64,000 nucleotides of DNA from Acinetobacter qingfengensis (GTDB lineage: Bacteria; Pseudomonadota; Gammaproteobacteria; Pseudomonadales; Moraxellaceae), in NCBI RefSeq assembly GCF_008693185.1, contig NZ_VXKN01000002.1, forward strand, positions 186,001-250,000, in the 5' to 3' direction. Shown piece after piece: positions 9,910-20,027 of this stretch. The notes under the pieces were generated by a model. It was given only the letters and a program-made list of their open reading frames with translations. It was not told where the DNA came from and searched no databases. Position 1 is the first letter of the stretch. Every line of letters begins with the position of its first letter. Made by a program: the position numbers and the translations under genes.

Positions 9910-10100
9910 ACAAATCTTAAAAAAGCAGCATTAAACCTATCTATTGACACCTAAAATTGATAGTCATTCTTCTTTAGAAGAATTTCTAATGCTTTTACAT
10001 AGTTTTTATAAACTATATCAATAAAAGAGATTGGTACTTTGCTGTTTTTTTTCTTAGAATAAGCGAAATTTTTCTAAACTCATTTTAGGTAGCTGTCGCC

Positions 10101-10430
10101 ATGACCTTTGTTGTTACTGAGAACTGTATTAAATGTAAATATCAAGACTGTGTTGAAGTCTGTCCTGTAGATTGTTTCTACGAAGGTCCAAACTTCTTGG
10201 TCATTAATCCAGATGAATGTATCGACTGTGCATTATGTGAACCGGAATGTCCGGCAAACGCCATTTTTTCGGAAGATGAATTACCGGAAGGTCAGGAAGT
10301 TTTTATCGAAATCAATGCGGAATTATCGGAAAAATGGGCTGGAAACAACATCACGCAAATTGGCGATCAACCAGAAGATCGTGAAGAATGGAACGGTAAA
10401 CCTGATAAACTACAATATCTAGAACGCTAA
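10101..10430 (+). CDS. fdxA: Ferredoxin FdxA (7Fe-8S type)
   Basis: 109-aa soluble electron carrier with one 3Fe-4S and one 4Fe-4S cluster. By comparison with Azotobacter ferredoxin I, Cys9, Cys17 and Cys50 would hold the 3Fe-4S cluster, and Cys21, Cys40, Cys43 and Cys46 the 4Fe-4S cluster. Cys12 and Cys25 would be free. The ~50-residue C-terminal extension is typical of this subgroup. It follows mutS by 191 bp, probably with its own promoter, and a hairpin terminator lies 35 bp after the stop. The redox partner is unknown. Confidence 0.96.
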   Translation: MTFVVTENCIKCKYQDCVEVCPVDCFYEGPNFLVINPDECIDCALCEPECPANAIFSEDELPEGQEVFIEINAELSEKWAGNNITQIGDQPEDREEWNGKPDKLQYLER

Positions 10431-10465
10431 TTATCAGTATTAATCGGCATTCGGACATCCAAAAG

Positions 10466-10488
10466 GTGCAATTTTGATTGCACTTTTT
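10466..10488 (+). terminator. Rho-independent terminator of fdxA
   Basis: GTGCAA-TTTTGA-TTGCAC followed by TTTTTAT, 35 bp after the fdxA stop codon. Confidence 0.8.
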
Positions 10489-10662
10489 ATCTTTATCAAA
10501 AATCTCTATAAACAAAAAAATCGATTCAGACAAATTTTTTTACGTCACCACCACCAAGCCCATACAATTCCTTGCAAAGCAATTTTGTTTACTGCATAAA
10601 AAACCCTTACAATATAACATTACAGCTTAATCCCGTATGTTTGCTACGATGACTATTTCACG

Positions 10663-11391
10663 ATGATTATTAAAAGTTTACCGCAAATTCTCTCTATAAG
10701 TTTTTTTACACTTGGCCTTGCCGGTTGTACCACGACAACACTGGATGACCGTCATTTACCTGCATCACAGCCTAAACGCATCATTATTCAACAGCAAGCT
10801 ACAACAGCACCCAGTGCTAAATACTGGCTGAAGCAGCCACCAGCAGATTACATTGTGTGGTTAAATCAAGATAATAATCAACAACGTGTTGCACGATATG
10901 AGCAATTTCTAAAAGACAATAAAGTCGATGGCGTTGTGCCCATGTATCAATTATTGCGTAGTGCACGCGACTGGCAAAAATGTAATAGTACACCTTATGC
11001 CGTACCCTCCGCAGAGTTATGGTCAAATTCTCTGGCGACCATCAAAATTCTGAAATTTATGGTCGACAGTAATGTTCTCAGAGATTTTGAAGTTACCTCG
11101 GTTTATCGGGATTATTCTTTAAATATTTGTGCAGGTGGCGCACCTCGGTCCAAGCATGTCTATAATGCTGCGATTGATTTTCGTCTAGGGCCTGAAGGCA
11201 CACCAAGCACTGAAGATCTGTTAATCATCGAAGATACCAAAATCAAACTGTGTAATTTCTGGCGTGATTATGGGCAAAGTCTGAATATGGGGCTGGGAGT
11301 TTATGCATCAGGACAAATCCATATTGATACTCAGGGTTACCGTACTTGGGGGCCTGATTTAACCCGTAACACATCCATTTGCCATTTCTAG
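10663..11391 (+). CDS. M15-like zinc peptidase lipoprotein
   Basis: 242-aa lipoprotein (lipobox LAGC, Cys22) with a peptidase M15/DUF882-like domain. Likely Zn ligands are His165 and Asp172 in SKHVYNAAID and His220 in GQIHID, the H-x6-D...H arrangement of D-Ala-D-Ala peptidases of the M15A type. It is therefore probably a periplasmic peptidoglycan or peptide hydrolase tethered to a membrane. It stands alone. A hairpin terminator follows and also serves the convergent citrate transporter gene. The exact bond cut is not predictable. Confidence 0.85.
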   Translation: MIIKSLPQILSISFFTLGLAGCTTTTLDDRHLPASQPKRIIIQQQATTAPSAKYWLKQPPADYIVWLNQDNNQQRVARYEQFLKDNKVDGVVPMYQLLRSARDWQKCNSTPYAVPSAELWSNSLATIKILKFMVDSNVLRDFEVTSVYRDYSLNICAGGAPRSKHVYNAAIDFRLGPEGTPSTEDLLIIEDTKIKLCNFWRDYGQSLNMGLGVYASGQIHIDTQGYRTWGPDLTRNTSICHF

Positions 11392-11419
11392 ATTTAACAC
11401 TTGTTCTTATTTACAGATT

Positions 11420-11456
11420 AAAAATCCTGCCAAAGATTTACCTTGCAGGATTTTTA
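11420..11456. terminator. Bidirectional terminator
   Basis: AAAAATCCTGC and GCAGGATTTTT separated by a 14-nt loop, lying between convergent genes. The A-run and T-run flanks allow termination in both directions. Confidence 0.8.
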
Positions 11457-11474
11457 ACTGGATGTTTTAGAAGT

Positions 11475-12812
11475 TTAAATCATACTCATCAAAGGAAAAA
11501 CACCAAAGATTAATGCACTACTGGCTAATACGCCACAGGTAATACATGCCCATTTCAGGGTGAATTTCTGATGATCTGCAAATTCAACTGCGGCCAAACC
11601 ACACAGCAAATAAGTTGATGGCACTAAAGGCGACAAAAGATGCACAGGTTGCCCTACAATTGATGCCCGTGCAATCTCTACAGGCTGGATTCCATAATGC
11701 GTTGCAGCTTCTGCCAAAATAGGCAATACACCAAAATAAAATGCGTCATTCGACATAAAAAAGGTTAATGGCAAACTTAACACAGCAGTAATTGGCGCCA
11801 TATATGGCCCCATGCTTTCAGGAATAATCGATACAAAACCCTTCGACATGGCTTCAACCATACCTGTACCCGATAAAATACCCGTAAAAACGCCGGCAGC
11901 AAAGATAACACCAACAACTGCCAAGACACTGTCTGCGTGTGTTGCAATACGTTTTTTCTGCATATCCAGGTTGGGATAATTTACCAACATCGCAATACAA
12001 AAGCCCAGCATAAATAAAATAGGCATAGGCAAAATACCTTTCACTAAAGATGCCATCAAAACAATGGTTAAAATGCCATTAAACCAACGTAAATGTGGAC
12101 GTTGCGCTTCAGGATCCTTGGAAATCGTAATATTATCGCCATGACTAACATCCAGATCAATAACACCTAAGCGTTTACGTTCATAGCGACCATATAAAAA
12201 GGCCAGAAAAAATAACCAGCCAATAGCCACCAACATAGATGGAACCATTGGTAAAAAAACATCACTGGCATCTACTTGTAAAGCACTTGCAGCACGTGCA
12301 GTCGGTCCCCCCCAAGGCGTCAGATTCATCACACCACTACTGAGCAACATTAAACAAGTCATTACCAACGGATTCATACCGATACGTTTATACAACGGCA
12401 TCATTGCCGCCACACAAATCATATACGTTGTTGATCCATCACCATCAAGTGAGACCACCAACGTTAAAAAAACTGTACCAATAGTAATCTTTAATGGATC
12501 CCCTTTTACTTTACGTAAAATCCATTTCACGGAAGGATCGAATAACCCGGAATCAATCATGATGGCAAAGTACATGATGGCAAATAAAAGCATCACACCA
12601 GTAGGTGCCAGCTTCTTAATACCATCAAGCATGGTTTGACCCAGTGCATTTAGTTCAATATGACTTAAACTGTCAAAATGAAAACCTAATGCCCAAGCAA
12701 TGATTGAAAATAAGAATGGAATAGTAATTAAGGCAATCAGGGCACTCATCCTTTTGGACATAATCAAATACATAAATGTCATGATCATGCCAATACCGAG
12801 TATCATAAGCAT
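11475..12812 (-). CDS. CitMHS family citrate (metal-citrate) transporter
   Basis: 445-aa inner-membrane secondary transporter of the CitMHS type, taking up citrate with a divalent cation by proton symport. It has about 11-12 hydrophobic segments. Motifs include LDGDGSTTYMICVAAM and LTPWGGPTARAASAL in the first half, and FFMSNDAFYFGVLPI and VGQPVHLLSPLVPSTYLL in the second. AAGGAAG before 12812 fixes the start; the longer reading from 12896 has no comparable ribosome site. It is a single gene with a 370-bp AT-rich upstream region. Which metal-citrate complex is used is unknown. Confidence 0.93.
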   Translation of the reverse strand: MLMILGIGMIMTFMYLIMSKRMSALIALITIPFLFSIIAWALGFHFDSLSHIELNALGQTMLDGIKKLAPTGVMLLFAIMYFAIMIDSGLFDPSVKWILRKVKGDPLKITIGTVFLTLVVSLDGDGSTTYMICVAAMMPLYKRIGMNPLVMTCLMLLSSGVMNLTPWGGPTARAASALQVDASDVFLPMVPSMLVAIGWLFFLAFLYGRYERKRLGVIDLDVSHGDNITISKDPEAQRPHLRWFNGILTIVLMASLVKGILPMPILFMLGFCIAMLVNYPNLDMQKKRIATHADSVLAVVGVIFAAGVFTGILSGTGMVEAMSKGFVSIIPESMGPYMAPITAVLSLPLTFFMSNDAFYFGVLPILAEAATHYGIQPVEIARASIVGQPVHLLSPLVPSTYLLCGLAAVEFADHQKFTLKWACITCGVLASSALIFGVFPLMSMI

Positions 12813-13181
12813 GTTTTCTTCCTTGTGCTGAGGATTAATATATTTAAATCCTATTTGTCCTAATACTGAGTTCTCAGTAATTAATACTGACCTCAATATA
12901 TTTGATATTTTCTAATGTAAAATAAACTTTTAACCACACAATTTAGACTAATGTCTAAAAAATGTAGATATTTTCATCAAAATAACTTTTTAAATATATA
13001 ATATTTAATTCCCACCTCGTATTTTTAATAAAAATATTATTTCCACATAATTTAATATAAGAAAGGATTTAATTATAAAATTAAATCCCATATCTTAATT
13101 AAATATAATTTATTAAAGTTAGAAAAACGACGAGATGAATATCTTTTCCTTTTTTTATTTACAAAAAATATAAAACGCAAT
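12813..13181. other. AT-rich intergenic region, no gene seen
   Basis: About 370 bp upstream of the citrate transporter and downstream of the hydrolase gene, strongly AT-rich. It presumably carries the transporter promoter. No open frame or hairpin of note was found. Confidence 0.6.
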
Positions 13182-13817
13182 TTAATTTGATTCAATCAAA
13201 TAATAGCGCTCAATCACCATACGTAATGGCTTTAGATAACCTGTAAAAAAATGATTGGCACCCGGCATGATCGTAATCGGATGACGTTGTGGTTTGGCCC
13301 AGTTAATAGTATCGCTTAATGGTGTAATATCATCCTGTTCGCCATGAATCAGAAAAATATCATCATCAATTTCAGGAGTTTGATAATTGACAGCGCCACG
13401 GACAAAACCACAGGGTAAACCTGCCAATACCAGTTGTTTCGGACGCTGTGTTGCTTCGAGTAAATGATACGCTTTGGCCCAGACATGCGAGCCAAAGGAA
13501 AAACCACCACCATAAAAAGGAAGGTCTGGATAGCACTTTTGCAACACCTGACTTATATGAGCAATATCAATACTTTCTCCATGACCTTGATCATGTTCCC
13601 CTGCTGATTGCCCCATTCCACGGAAACTTGGACGCCAGACTAAACATCCTTTTTGCACCAAAATATCTGCAATCAATTGCGGAATTTTATGTTGTGGATT
13701 ACCACCCATTAACGGATGCGGATGAGTAACTACAGCAATTGCTTTGATGTGTTCAGGACGATCTTCAAAAATTTCTATCGCTCCTGCTGCTCCCTGAATA
13801 AAAATTTGTTCTGTCAT
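13182..13817 (-). CDS. Alpha/beta hydrolase
   Basis: 211-aa cytosolic serine hydrolase of the small dienelactone-hydrolase-like group. Strands lead to HPHPLMGGNPQHK near the N-terminus, a hallmark of this subgroup, with the nucleophile elbow GGFSFG near residue 102. The acid lies in LIHGEQDDITPL and the catalytic His in GANHFFTG. AAAGGTGA lies just before ATG 13817. The gene is divergent from yaaA, with 119 bp between starts. The substrate is unknown. Confidence 0.9.
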   Translation of the reverse strand: MTEQIFIQGAAGAIEIFEDRPEHIKAIAVVTHPHPLMGGNPQHKIPQLIADILVQKGCLVWRPSFRGMGQSAGEHDQGHGESIDIAHISQVLQKCYPDLPFYGGGFSFGSHVWAKAYHLLEATQRPKQLVLAGLPCGFVRGAVNYQTPEIDDDIFLIHGEQDDITPLSDTINWAKPQRHPITIMPGANHFFTGYLKPLRMVIERYYLIESN

Positions 13818-13936
13818 ATTTCACCTTTCACTGTTAGAGCCATTCTAACAATTTTTCGAGACTACAAATCACTGCTTGGCATAAAAAAACAGTTTTGTTA
13901 CAGTGTAGATATTTTAAATATCAATCATTCTGTCTT

Positions 13937-14710
13937 ATGTTTATTGTGATTTCTCCAGCGAAAACGCTCGATTACCAATCCGAACTGATCACCGATCAAC
14001 ATACTCAGCCTCGGTTGTTGAAGCATTCAACTGAACTCATTAAGCATTGCCAACAGCTTTCTGTAAGCCAACTGGCTAACCTAATGAAAATCAGTGATAA
14101 ACTAGCACAACTCAATGTTGAACGCTTTCGGGACTGGCAAGCAGATTTTGATTTACCACAGGCACGGCAAGCCATTTTCGCATTTAAAGGTGATGTGTAT
14201 ACCGGGCTTGATGTTGAAAGCCTAAGCCATGAAGATATTGAATTTGCTCAAAAACATCTACGAATCCTGTCTGGTTTATATGGTTTATTACGACCACTGG
14301 ATTTAATGTTGCCTTATCGATTGGAAATGGGCACGAAACTAAATAATCAATATGGACATGATCTTTACCAATTTTGGCAAGATACCATTACAACTTTACT
14401 CAAACAGGATATGCAGCAACAAAATGATGATGTGTTAATTAATCTGGCTTCAGATGAATATTATAAAGCGATTACTGAAAGTAAATTATCTGCCAACATC
14501 ATTAAACCTGTTTTTCTCGATCAAAAAAATGGCAAATATAAAGTCATTAGCTTTTACGCCAAAAAAGCTCGGGGGTTAATGTCACGTTTTATTATCCAAA
14601 ATCAACTTAACCAGATTGAGCAACTCAAGGCATTTAATCTAGATGGTTATTATTTTGATAAGGAAAACTCCAACACTCAAGAGCTGGTATTTAAACGAGA
14701 TGAGCAATAA
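13937..14710 (+). CDS. yaaA: Peroxide stress protein YaaA (DUF328/UPF0246)
   Basis: 257-aa cytosolic protein that in E. coli lowers free iron and limits DNA damage during peroxide stress. Family motifs are all present: the N-terminus [13 protein letters not shown], then [31 protein letters not shown], and the C-terminal [15 protein letters not shown]. The family start is ATG 13937; upstream in-frame codons from 13895 are not expected to be used. A strong hairpin terminator follows and is shared with fumC. Confidence 0.95.
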   Translation: MFIVISPAKTLDYQSELITDQHTQPRLLKHSTELIKHCQQLSVSQLANLMKISDKLAQLNVERFRDWQADFDLPQARQAIFAFKGDVYTGLDVESLSHEDIEFAQKHLRILSGLYGLLRPLDLMLPYRLEMGTKLNNQYGHDLYQFWQDTITTLLKQDMQQQNDDVLINLASDEYYKAITESKLSANIIKPVFLDQKNGKYKVISFYAKKARGLMSRFIIQNQLNQIEQLKAFNLDGYYFDKENSNTQELVFKRDEQ

Positions 14711-14743
14711 CGTCTATTGCATGTTTTTTCTAACAATCTAAAA

Positions 14744-14773
14744 AATGAAGGACGTTTCAAAACGTCCTTCATT
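14744..14773. terminator. Bidirectional terminator between yaaA and fumC
   Basis: Perfect 14-bp stem AATGAAGGACGTTT / AAACGTCCTTCATT with a 2-nt loop and A/T-rich flanks, between convergent genes. Confidence 0.85.
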
Positions 14774-14800
14774 TCAATCTAAAATAATTTTTAAAAAATA

Positions 14801-16192
14801 TTATTGATTTGGAAACACCATTTTTGCAGGCTGTACCACCTGATCAAACTGCTCAGCGGTAACCAATCCCAACTCTACAGCAACCTGTTTTAAGGATTTA
14901 TTTTCCTTATAGGCAGTTTTAGCGACTTTTGCTGCATTTTCATAGCCAATTACAGGATTTAATGCCGTAACCAACATTAGAGAATTATGTAGGAAGTAGT
15001 CAATTTTTTCCTGATTTGGCTCAATTCCAACTGCACAATTTTCATTAAAGCTATTGGTTGCATCACCCAATAATTGAATAGACTGCAATAGGTTAAATGC
15101 TATAACGGGCATAAAGACATTGAGTTCAAAATTACCAGAAGCCCCAGCGATATTAATTGTCGTATCATTTCCCAATACTTGTGCAACTACCATGGTCATG
15201 GCTTCAGATTGAGTTGGATTAACTTTACCCGGCATAATACTCGAACCTGGTTCATTTTCTGGAATACGTAACTCGCCCAATCCACAACGCGGACCACTGG
15301 CCAACCAACGGATATCATTGGCAATCTTATTCAGGCTGGCTGCAACAGTTTTTAAAGCACCCGATGCAAATACTGCTGCATCACGTCCGGCAAGTGCTTC
15401 AAATTTGTTTGGCGCAGTCACAAAAGGTAAACCTGTTAATTCTGACAATTTTTCAGCAGCTTGTTCTGCATATTCAGGATGGGCGTTTAAACCTGTACCT
15501 ACAGCAGTTCCACCCAGAGGTAATTCATATAAACCCTGTAAGGCCTGATCCAAGCGTTTTAGACCGTGATCCAACTGGCTGACATAGCCACTAAATTCCT
15601 GACCAAGTGTTAAAGGCGTTGCATCCTGTAAGTGGGTACGACCAATTTTGACAATGTCTTTAAAGGCTTCAGATTTATCGGACAAAGTATTACGGAGTTT
15701 TTTGACCGCCGGAATAAGTAATTCATTAATTTGAATAGCAGCAGCAACATGGATCGCTGTTGGGAAAGAATCATTGGTAGATTGCGCACGATTGACATGG
15801 TCATTTGGATGAACCGGTTTTTGTCCACCTAATGGTTGCCCAAGTTTTTGATTGGCAATATTTGCAATGACTTCATTACAGTTCATGTTACTTTGCGTAC
15901 CAGAACCTGTCTGCCAAACCACAAGAGGAAACTGGCTATCCCAGCGCCCAACGATCACTTCATCTGCTGCACCAACAATTGACTCAGCAATCTCCTGAGG
16001 GATTTGTTGTAAAGACGCATTGGTGATTGCTGCAGCCTTTTTTACCAATCCCATTGCACGGATCATGGCTCTTGGCAAACGCTCCTGACCAATTTTAAAG
16101 TTTTGCAAACTTCGTTGTGTCTGAGCGCCCCAAAGTGCTTCAGTGGGCACTTCAATTTCACCCATCGTGTCATGTTCAATACGTGTTGGCAT
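14801..16192 (-). CDS. fumC: Fumarate hydratase class II
   Basis: 463-aa tetrameric, iron-independent fumarase converting fumarate and malate in the TCA cycle. Conserved regions: [13 protein letters not shown], the B-site region [15 protein letters not shown], the catalytic His in [10 protein letters not shown], and the flexible-loop signature [22 protein letters not shown] precedes ATG 16192; an in-frame start at 16240 would add 16 residues not found in the family. It is a single gene sharing a terminator with yaaA. Confidence 0.97.
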   Translation of the reverse strand: MPTRIEHDTMGEIEVPTEALWGAQTQRSLQNFKIGQERLPRAMIRAMGLVKKAAAITNASLQQIPQEIAESIVGAADEVIVGRWDSQFPLVVWQTGSGTQSNMNCNEVIANIANQKLGQPLGGQKPVHPNDHVNRAQSTNDSFPTAIHVAAAIQINELLIPAVKKLRNTLSDKSEAFKDIVKIGRTHLQDATPLTLGQEFSGYVSQLDHGLKRLDQALQGLYELPLGGTAVGTGLNAHPEYAEQAAEKLSELTGLPFVTAPNKFEALAGRDAAVFASGALKTVAASLNKIANDIRWLASGPRCGLGELRIPENEPGSSIMPGKVNPTQSEAMTMVVAQVLGNDTTINIAGASGNFELNVFMPVIAFNLLQSIQLLGDATNSFNENCAVGIEPNQEKIDYFLHNSLMLVTALNPVIGYENAAKVAKTAYKENKSLKQVAVELGLVTAEQFDQVVQPAKMVFPNQ

Positions 16193-16364
16193 TTCATTCT
16201 CTCCATCGGATGTTGTTGCTTGAATTCTGGCTAGCAACATACTGAACCGGTATGGCTGGCTAGACGGTATCTTCGCAGAATTTATGCAATAATGCGAGTG
16301 ATTACCATTTAAAATATCGCATTTAATTTAAGGTTTATTGACATTTTCATTAAGAATTTATTGA

Positions 16365-17381
16365 TCAATGATCAACAAGTCCCAAACTTTTTTGATAAAA
16401 ATTCCATTGATCAGTAATTGCCTGAGCTAAATCCTGTTCAGGTTTCCAATCTATTGTTTGCTGAATTTTTTCAATATTAATACCAACCTGTGCAAATTCT
16501 TCTGTAATTTCTGGATAAGGTTGTTGTGTGATATTTGCTTTTGTAACGGTTTCGACTTGCTGAATAAGCTGTAGGATACTGGTTAGTTGACTCGAGCCAA
16601 GATTAAAGTTTTCTAAAAAATTTTGCTGATTGTTCGACCAGATCATCAATTTGTAAACTGCATTTACCACATCCATCACATGAATAAAATCACGTTCCGA
16701 ACTGCCATCCTGCGTATCGAGATCCTGATGATATAGCTCAAAAATATCTCGCTGCTGTGCAGCAACCTGTAAAATATTTAGAAGTACGGATTTAGGTAAT
16801 GGCGCGACCCATTCACCGATTTTGCTGTCTGTATATGCTCCAACAACATTACTTAATCGAAGATTGCTAATTTGCCAATAATCATCCGCACGAAAAACGT
16901 CATGCAGAATCTGTTCATTTTGCTGTTGCGCACGAACATAAGGATTTTGATGCTTGACATGAAATTCATCATCTTCTTTAAATTTCTCACCACTTTGCCC
17001 ATAGACCATTGCCGAAGATAAATTAACCAGTCGCTTTACACCACTACGCTGCATGGCTCTAAGTACACTCATCAAACATCCCTGATTGTTATTATAATAA
17101 TCCAGTGGACGTAATACCGACTCATTCACACTTTTAAATCCGGCAGTATGAATAACGTAATCAATAGGATATTGTTCAAATACTTTTTGCAAAACAGGTG
17201 TATTACGAACATCCATACGAATAAAAGGAATATATAAATTCGTGTTATACTCTAATCGCTCAAGCATGGGCATCGAGGATTGTGACAAATTATCCACCAA
17301 TACGACCTCGTGTCCTCTGGACATTAAATCCAGTGCGATATGACTACCGAGATAACCTAAACCACCTGTCACTAAAATCAT
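16365..17381 (-). CDS. GalE-like NAD-dependent epimerase, catalytic Lys missing
   Basis: 338-aa extended short-chain dehydrogenase resembling UDP-glucose 4-epimerase. NAD-binding GGLGYLGSH is at 6-14, the catalytic Ser region LSSAMVYG at 121-128, and the catalytic Tyr at 148 in NPYVRAQ. In GalE the motif is YxxxK; here residue 152 is Gln, so the usual catalytic Lys is absent. It may bind a nucleotide sugar without normal epimerase activity. It is divergent from tusD with an 80-bp gap and is not in a sugar cluster, so its pathway is unclear. Confidence 0.85.
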   Translation of the reverse strand: MILVTGGLGYLGSHIALDLMSRGHEVVLVDNLSQSSMPMLERLEYNTNLYIPFIRMDVRNTPVLQKVFEQYPIDYVIHTAGFKSVNESVLRPLDYYNNNQGCLMSVLRAMQRSGVKRLVNLSSAMVYGQSGEKFKEDDEFHVKHQNPYVRAQQQNEQILHDVFRADDYWQISNLRLSNVVGAYTDSKIGEWVAPLPKSVLLNILQVAAQQRDIFELYHQDLDTQDGSSERDFIHVMDVVNAVYKLMIWSNNQQNFLENFNLGSSQLTSILQLIQQVETVTKANITQQPYPEITEEFAQVGINIEKIQQTIDWKPEQDLAQAITDQWNFYQKSLGLVDH

Positions 17382-17460
17382 TCGTTATTCCTCATGCTGC
17401 GAGTTAAATTCTTACGTTTATTTATCTGATCATTGTATGTATATGTAGTAGAGTAACTCA

Positions 17461-17832
17461 ATGCAATCAACTTTGCTCCTTGTTACGGCATCTCCTCACT
17501 CACGTCTAGCCTATCACGCCCTCAGGCTGGCTCAGGCCATGCAAAAAAAGCAACAATCTTTTTGCGTATTTTTCTATCAGGATGCTGTGAGTATCGCCAA
17601 CCAATACTTGTGGCGTGCTGAAGATGAAATTAGTCTAACTCAGGAATGGCAAAACTTACACATTCCCCTACCTGTTTGTGTCAGTGCCGCATTATCCAGA
17701 GGAATTACCGATCAGGAGAATGCCACACGCCACCAATTACATCATGATAATCTTGCAGAAGGATTTACACTTACCGGTCTAGGAACACTGGCAGATGCTA
17801 TAAGTTCTGCACGACATATCATCCAATTTTAA
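17461..17832 (+). CDS. tusD: Sulfurtransferase subunit TusD (DsrE family)
   Basis: 123-aa DsrE/DsrF-fold protein, the sulfur-carrying subunit of the TusBCD complex. That complex passes persulfide from TusA to TusE and MnmA for tRNA 2-thiouridine synthesis. The likely active Cys is Cys73 in LPVCVSAALSRGI. It is the first gene of a tusD-tusC-tusB-tusE cluster, which supports the assignment. Divergent from the epimerase-like gene. Confidence 0.93.
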   Translation: MQSTLLLVTASPHSRLAYHALRLAQAMQKKQQSFCVFFYQDAVSIANQYLWRAEDEISLTQEWQNLHIPLPVCVSAALSRGITDQENATRHQLHHDNLAEGFTLTGLGTLADAISSARHIIQF

Positions 17833-17859
17833 TATGCACCCAAATCAAAGTGCTTTGCA

Positions 17860-18225
17860 ATGGAATATTGTGTGAAAACTGTACTTATTATTTTGACCCA
17901 GAATGACCAGAGTCAGCTTAATGTGAATGAAAGCATTGCTGCACTAATGCTTTTCGCCAGTTTTAATATCAACATTCATATACTATTTAAGGATGCTGCC
18001 CTAAGTCTACTCAATCCTGCAAATGTTATTGATGAAAAACTGAAACAATTTATAAAACCAACTGCAAAAATGGTGGAAAGTTTTGAGTTTTATGATATTG
18101 AAAATTTCTATGTATTAAATATAGATAAAACTCATCCACTGGTTAAAAATACCCATATTCAGCTTCAGTTCATTGATCTTTCTGCTGATTTTATACAGCA
18201 ATTTGATCATATCATTACTTGGTAA
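17860..18225 (+). CDS. tusC: TusC-like DsrE/DsrF family subunit
   Basis: 121-aa structural subunit of the TusBCD sulfur-relay complex, identified by its fold-like pattern (KTVLIILTQ, then hydrophobic strands) and by lying between tusD and tusB. Sequence conservation with E. coli TusC is weak. The start is uncertain: ATG 17860 lacks a ribosome site, while GTG 17872 has GGA at a good distance and gives the family-like start KTVLIILTQ. Its end overlaps the region just before tusB. Confidence 0.8.
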   Translation: MEYCVKTVLIILTQNDQSQLNVNESIAALMLFASFNINIHILFKDAALSLLNPANVIDEKLKQFIKPTAKMVESFEFYDIENFYVLNIDKTHPLVKNTHIQLQFIDLSADFIQQFDHIITW

Positions 18226-18230
18226 ATACC

Positions 18231-18518
18231 ATGCAAAATTTTGATCAACTTTTCATCCTACAGTGCAATTACCATAGAATTACAAAAATGCTAGATGAGT
18301 TAACTGCAATTGCTGAGCATACAGCTCAAATTGTTCTCATAGAGGATGCCGTATTTGCTCTGAATCATCCAAAAATTGCTGCATTTAAAAACATTGCCAT
18401 ACTCAGTTCAGATGCACATTTGCTTTCTACACCAATCGAATCCACAGTTCGATATATCGATTATGATGAGCTGGCGGATTTTATTGCACATGCAAAAAAA
18501 GTCATTACATGGAAATAG
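18231..18518 (+). CDS. tusB: TusB-like subunit (DsrH family)
   Basis: 95-aa small subunit of the sulfur-relay complex. Its size, the DsrH-like pattern (DQLFILQCN, then IVLIEDAVFALNH) and its place between tusC and tusE support TusB. ATG 18231 is chosen over TTG 18219. The gap to tusC is only 5 bp, so translation is probably coupled. Confidence 0.82.
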   Translation: MQNFDQLFILQCNYHRITKMLDELTAIAEHTAQIVLIEDAVFALNHPKIAAFKNIAILSSDAHLLSTPIESTVRYIDYDELADFIAHAKKVITWK

Positions 18519-18527
18519 GATATATTG

Positions 18528-18842
18528 ATGTTAACGCTTGAACTCGATCAGGATGGGCATTTGGTAGATTATCAACAATGGTCACCAGAAGCAGCACAAC
18601 AACTGGCAAATAATCTGGAGTTACAACTTACCGACTGGCATTTTAGCGTATTAAATGCACTACGAAACTTCTATACAGAATATGGTTATGCACCAGCAAC
18701 ACGTCCATTAATCAAGTATTTAAGCAAAATGGTCAATCCAGAAATTAGCAATCAATTACTAATGCAAAAATTTAACACTGGCTTGGTTGCACGACATTTG
18801 AACCGGCTTGCAGGACTTCCCAAACCTCCTAATTGCCTATAA
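18528..18842 (+). CDS. tusE: Sulfur-relay protein TusE / DsrC family
   Basis: 104-aa DsrC-fold sulfur carrier that receives persulfide from TusD and hands it to MnmA for s2U34 tRNA modification. The penultimate Cys in GLPKPPNCL is the family's sulfur-binding residue, and the C-terminal arm TRPLIKYLSK...GLPKPPNCL is typical. ATAGGA lies 7 nt before ATG 18528. Last gene of the tus cluster. Confidence 0.94.
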   Translation: MLTLELDQDGHLVDYQQWSPEAAQQLANNLELQLTDWHFSVLNALRNFYTEYGYAPATRPLIKYLSKMVNPEISNQLLMQKFNTGLVARHLNRLAGLPKPPNCL

Positions 18843-19114
18843 ATCAGCTTGTTATATCAAAATCATTGTATTTTGGAACTAACTTTATCCAAGAAAAAAT
18901 GATACTTGGATATGGCAAAACTGCTAAATTTCACTGTAATGCTAAAAAATAGATGCTAACAAGATTCTCAGAATTTCTCATAAAATTTGATAGTTTTAAA
19001 CATTGTGAAGATGTTATTTTTTGCTTATCTTGCGTAGATTATTTGGCATTTTGCGATAAATTTGTCGTGATCTTGATATATTCAGCAATAAGTTAATTGT
19101 GGAATGATGTTTTT

Positions 19115-19564
19115 ATGCAAACTCGCATTTTAGTGATTCACGGTCCCAACCTGAATCTTTTAGGACAACGTGAACCAGAAGTTTACGGGTCTACGACTTT
19201 AGCAGATATCAACACGACACTCATCCAGAAAGCAAATGCTGCACAGGTCGAACTGACAACTTTTCAAAGCAATTGGGAAGGTGCCATCATCGATCAAATC
19301 CATCAGGCATACCAGCAAGGCATCGAATTTATTATCATCAATCCAGCTGCATTAACACATACTTCAGTAGGTGTACGTGATGCGCTACTTGGTGTACAAA
19401 TTCCATTCATTGAAGTCCATCTCTCCAATGTTCATGCACGGGAAACATTCCGTCATCGCTCCTATTTATCCGATAAGGCTGTAGGCGTAATTTGTGGTTT
19501 GGGCGCACTTGGCTATGAATATGCACTGGATTTTGCCCTACAACGTATTTTATCTTCAACCTAA
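19115..19564 (+). CDS. aroQ: 3-dehydroquinate dehydratase, type II
   Basis: 149-aa dodecameric enzyme of the shikimate pathway converting 3-dehydroquinate to 3-dehydroshikimate. Motifs: [18 protein letters not shown] with the catalytic Tyr, then [13 protein letters not shown], then [16 protein letters not shown], and [16 protein letters not shown] carrying the catalytic His. ATG 19115 fits the family; 19097 would add six residues. It is followed by accB after 25 bp, an aroQ-accB-accC order common in proteobacteria. Confidence 0.97.
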   Translation: MQTRILVIHGPNLNLLGQREPEVYGSTTLADINTTLIQKANAAQVELTTFQSNWEGAIIDQIHQAYQQGIEFIIINPAALTHTSVGVRDALLGVQIPFIEVHLSNVHARETFRHRSYLSDKAVGVICGLGALGYEYALDFALQRILSST

Positions 19565-19589
19565 TATTGCCGTAAGGAAATCAACAACT

Positions 19590-20009
19590 ATGGATATCCG
19601 TAAAATCAAAAAACTCATTGATCTTATGATTGAGTCTGACCTGCAAGCAATAGAGGTGAAGGAAGGCGATCAAGCCATTTCGATCACACGCCCTACACCA
19701 GTTGTTGCGGCGGCTGCTCCTGTGTCTGTTGCCGCTCCTGTCGCTAAAGCACCTGAAGTAAAAACCTCACGTGGTGCTGTCGAAACTGCACCAATGGTTG
19801 GCGTATTTTATGCCGCGCCAAACCCTGGTGAAGCGCCATTTGTTAAAATTGGACAAACTGTGACTGCTGGTGAAACGCTTGGTATTATTGAAGCCATGAA
19901 AATCATGAATCCAATCGAAGCAACGCAAAGCGGCGTAATTGAAGAAATTTTAGTTAAAAATGGCGATGTCATTGAATTTGGGCAACCTTTATTCCGCTAT
20001 CGTGCTTAA
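19590..20009 (+). CDS. accB: Biotin carboxyl carrier protein of acetyl-CoA carboxylase
   Basis: 139-aa carrier of the biotin group in the first step of fatty-acid synthesis. The N-terminal AccC-binding part (DIRKIKKLIDLM, then IEVKEGDQAISI) is followed by an Ala/Pro-rich linker (residues ~33-60). The biotinyl domain has the modified Lys in EAMKIMN. TAAGGAAA precedes ATG 19590, 25 bp after aroQ. accC follows after 18 bp. Confidence 0.97.
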   Translation: MDIRKIKKLIDLMIESDLQAIEVKEGDQAISITRPTPVVAAAAPVSVAAPVAKAPEVKTSRGAVETAPMVGVFYAAPNPGEAPFVKIGQTVTAGETLGIIEAMKIMNPIEATQSGVIEEILVKNGDVIEFGQPLFRYRA

Positions 20010-20027
20010 GCTGAAGGATTGCTCATT

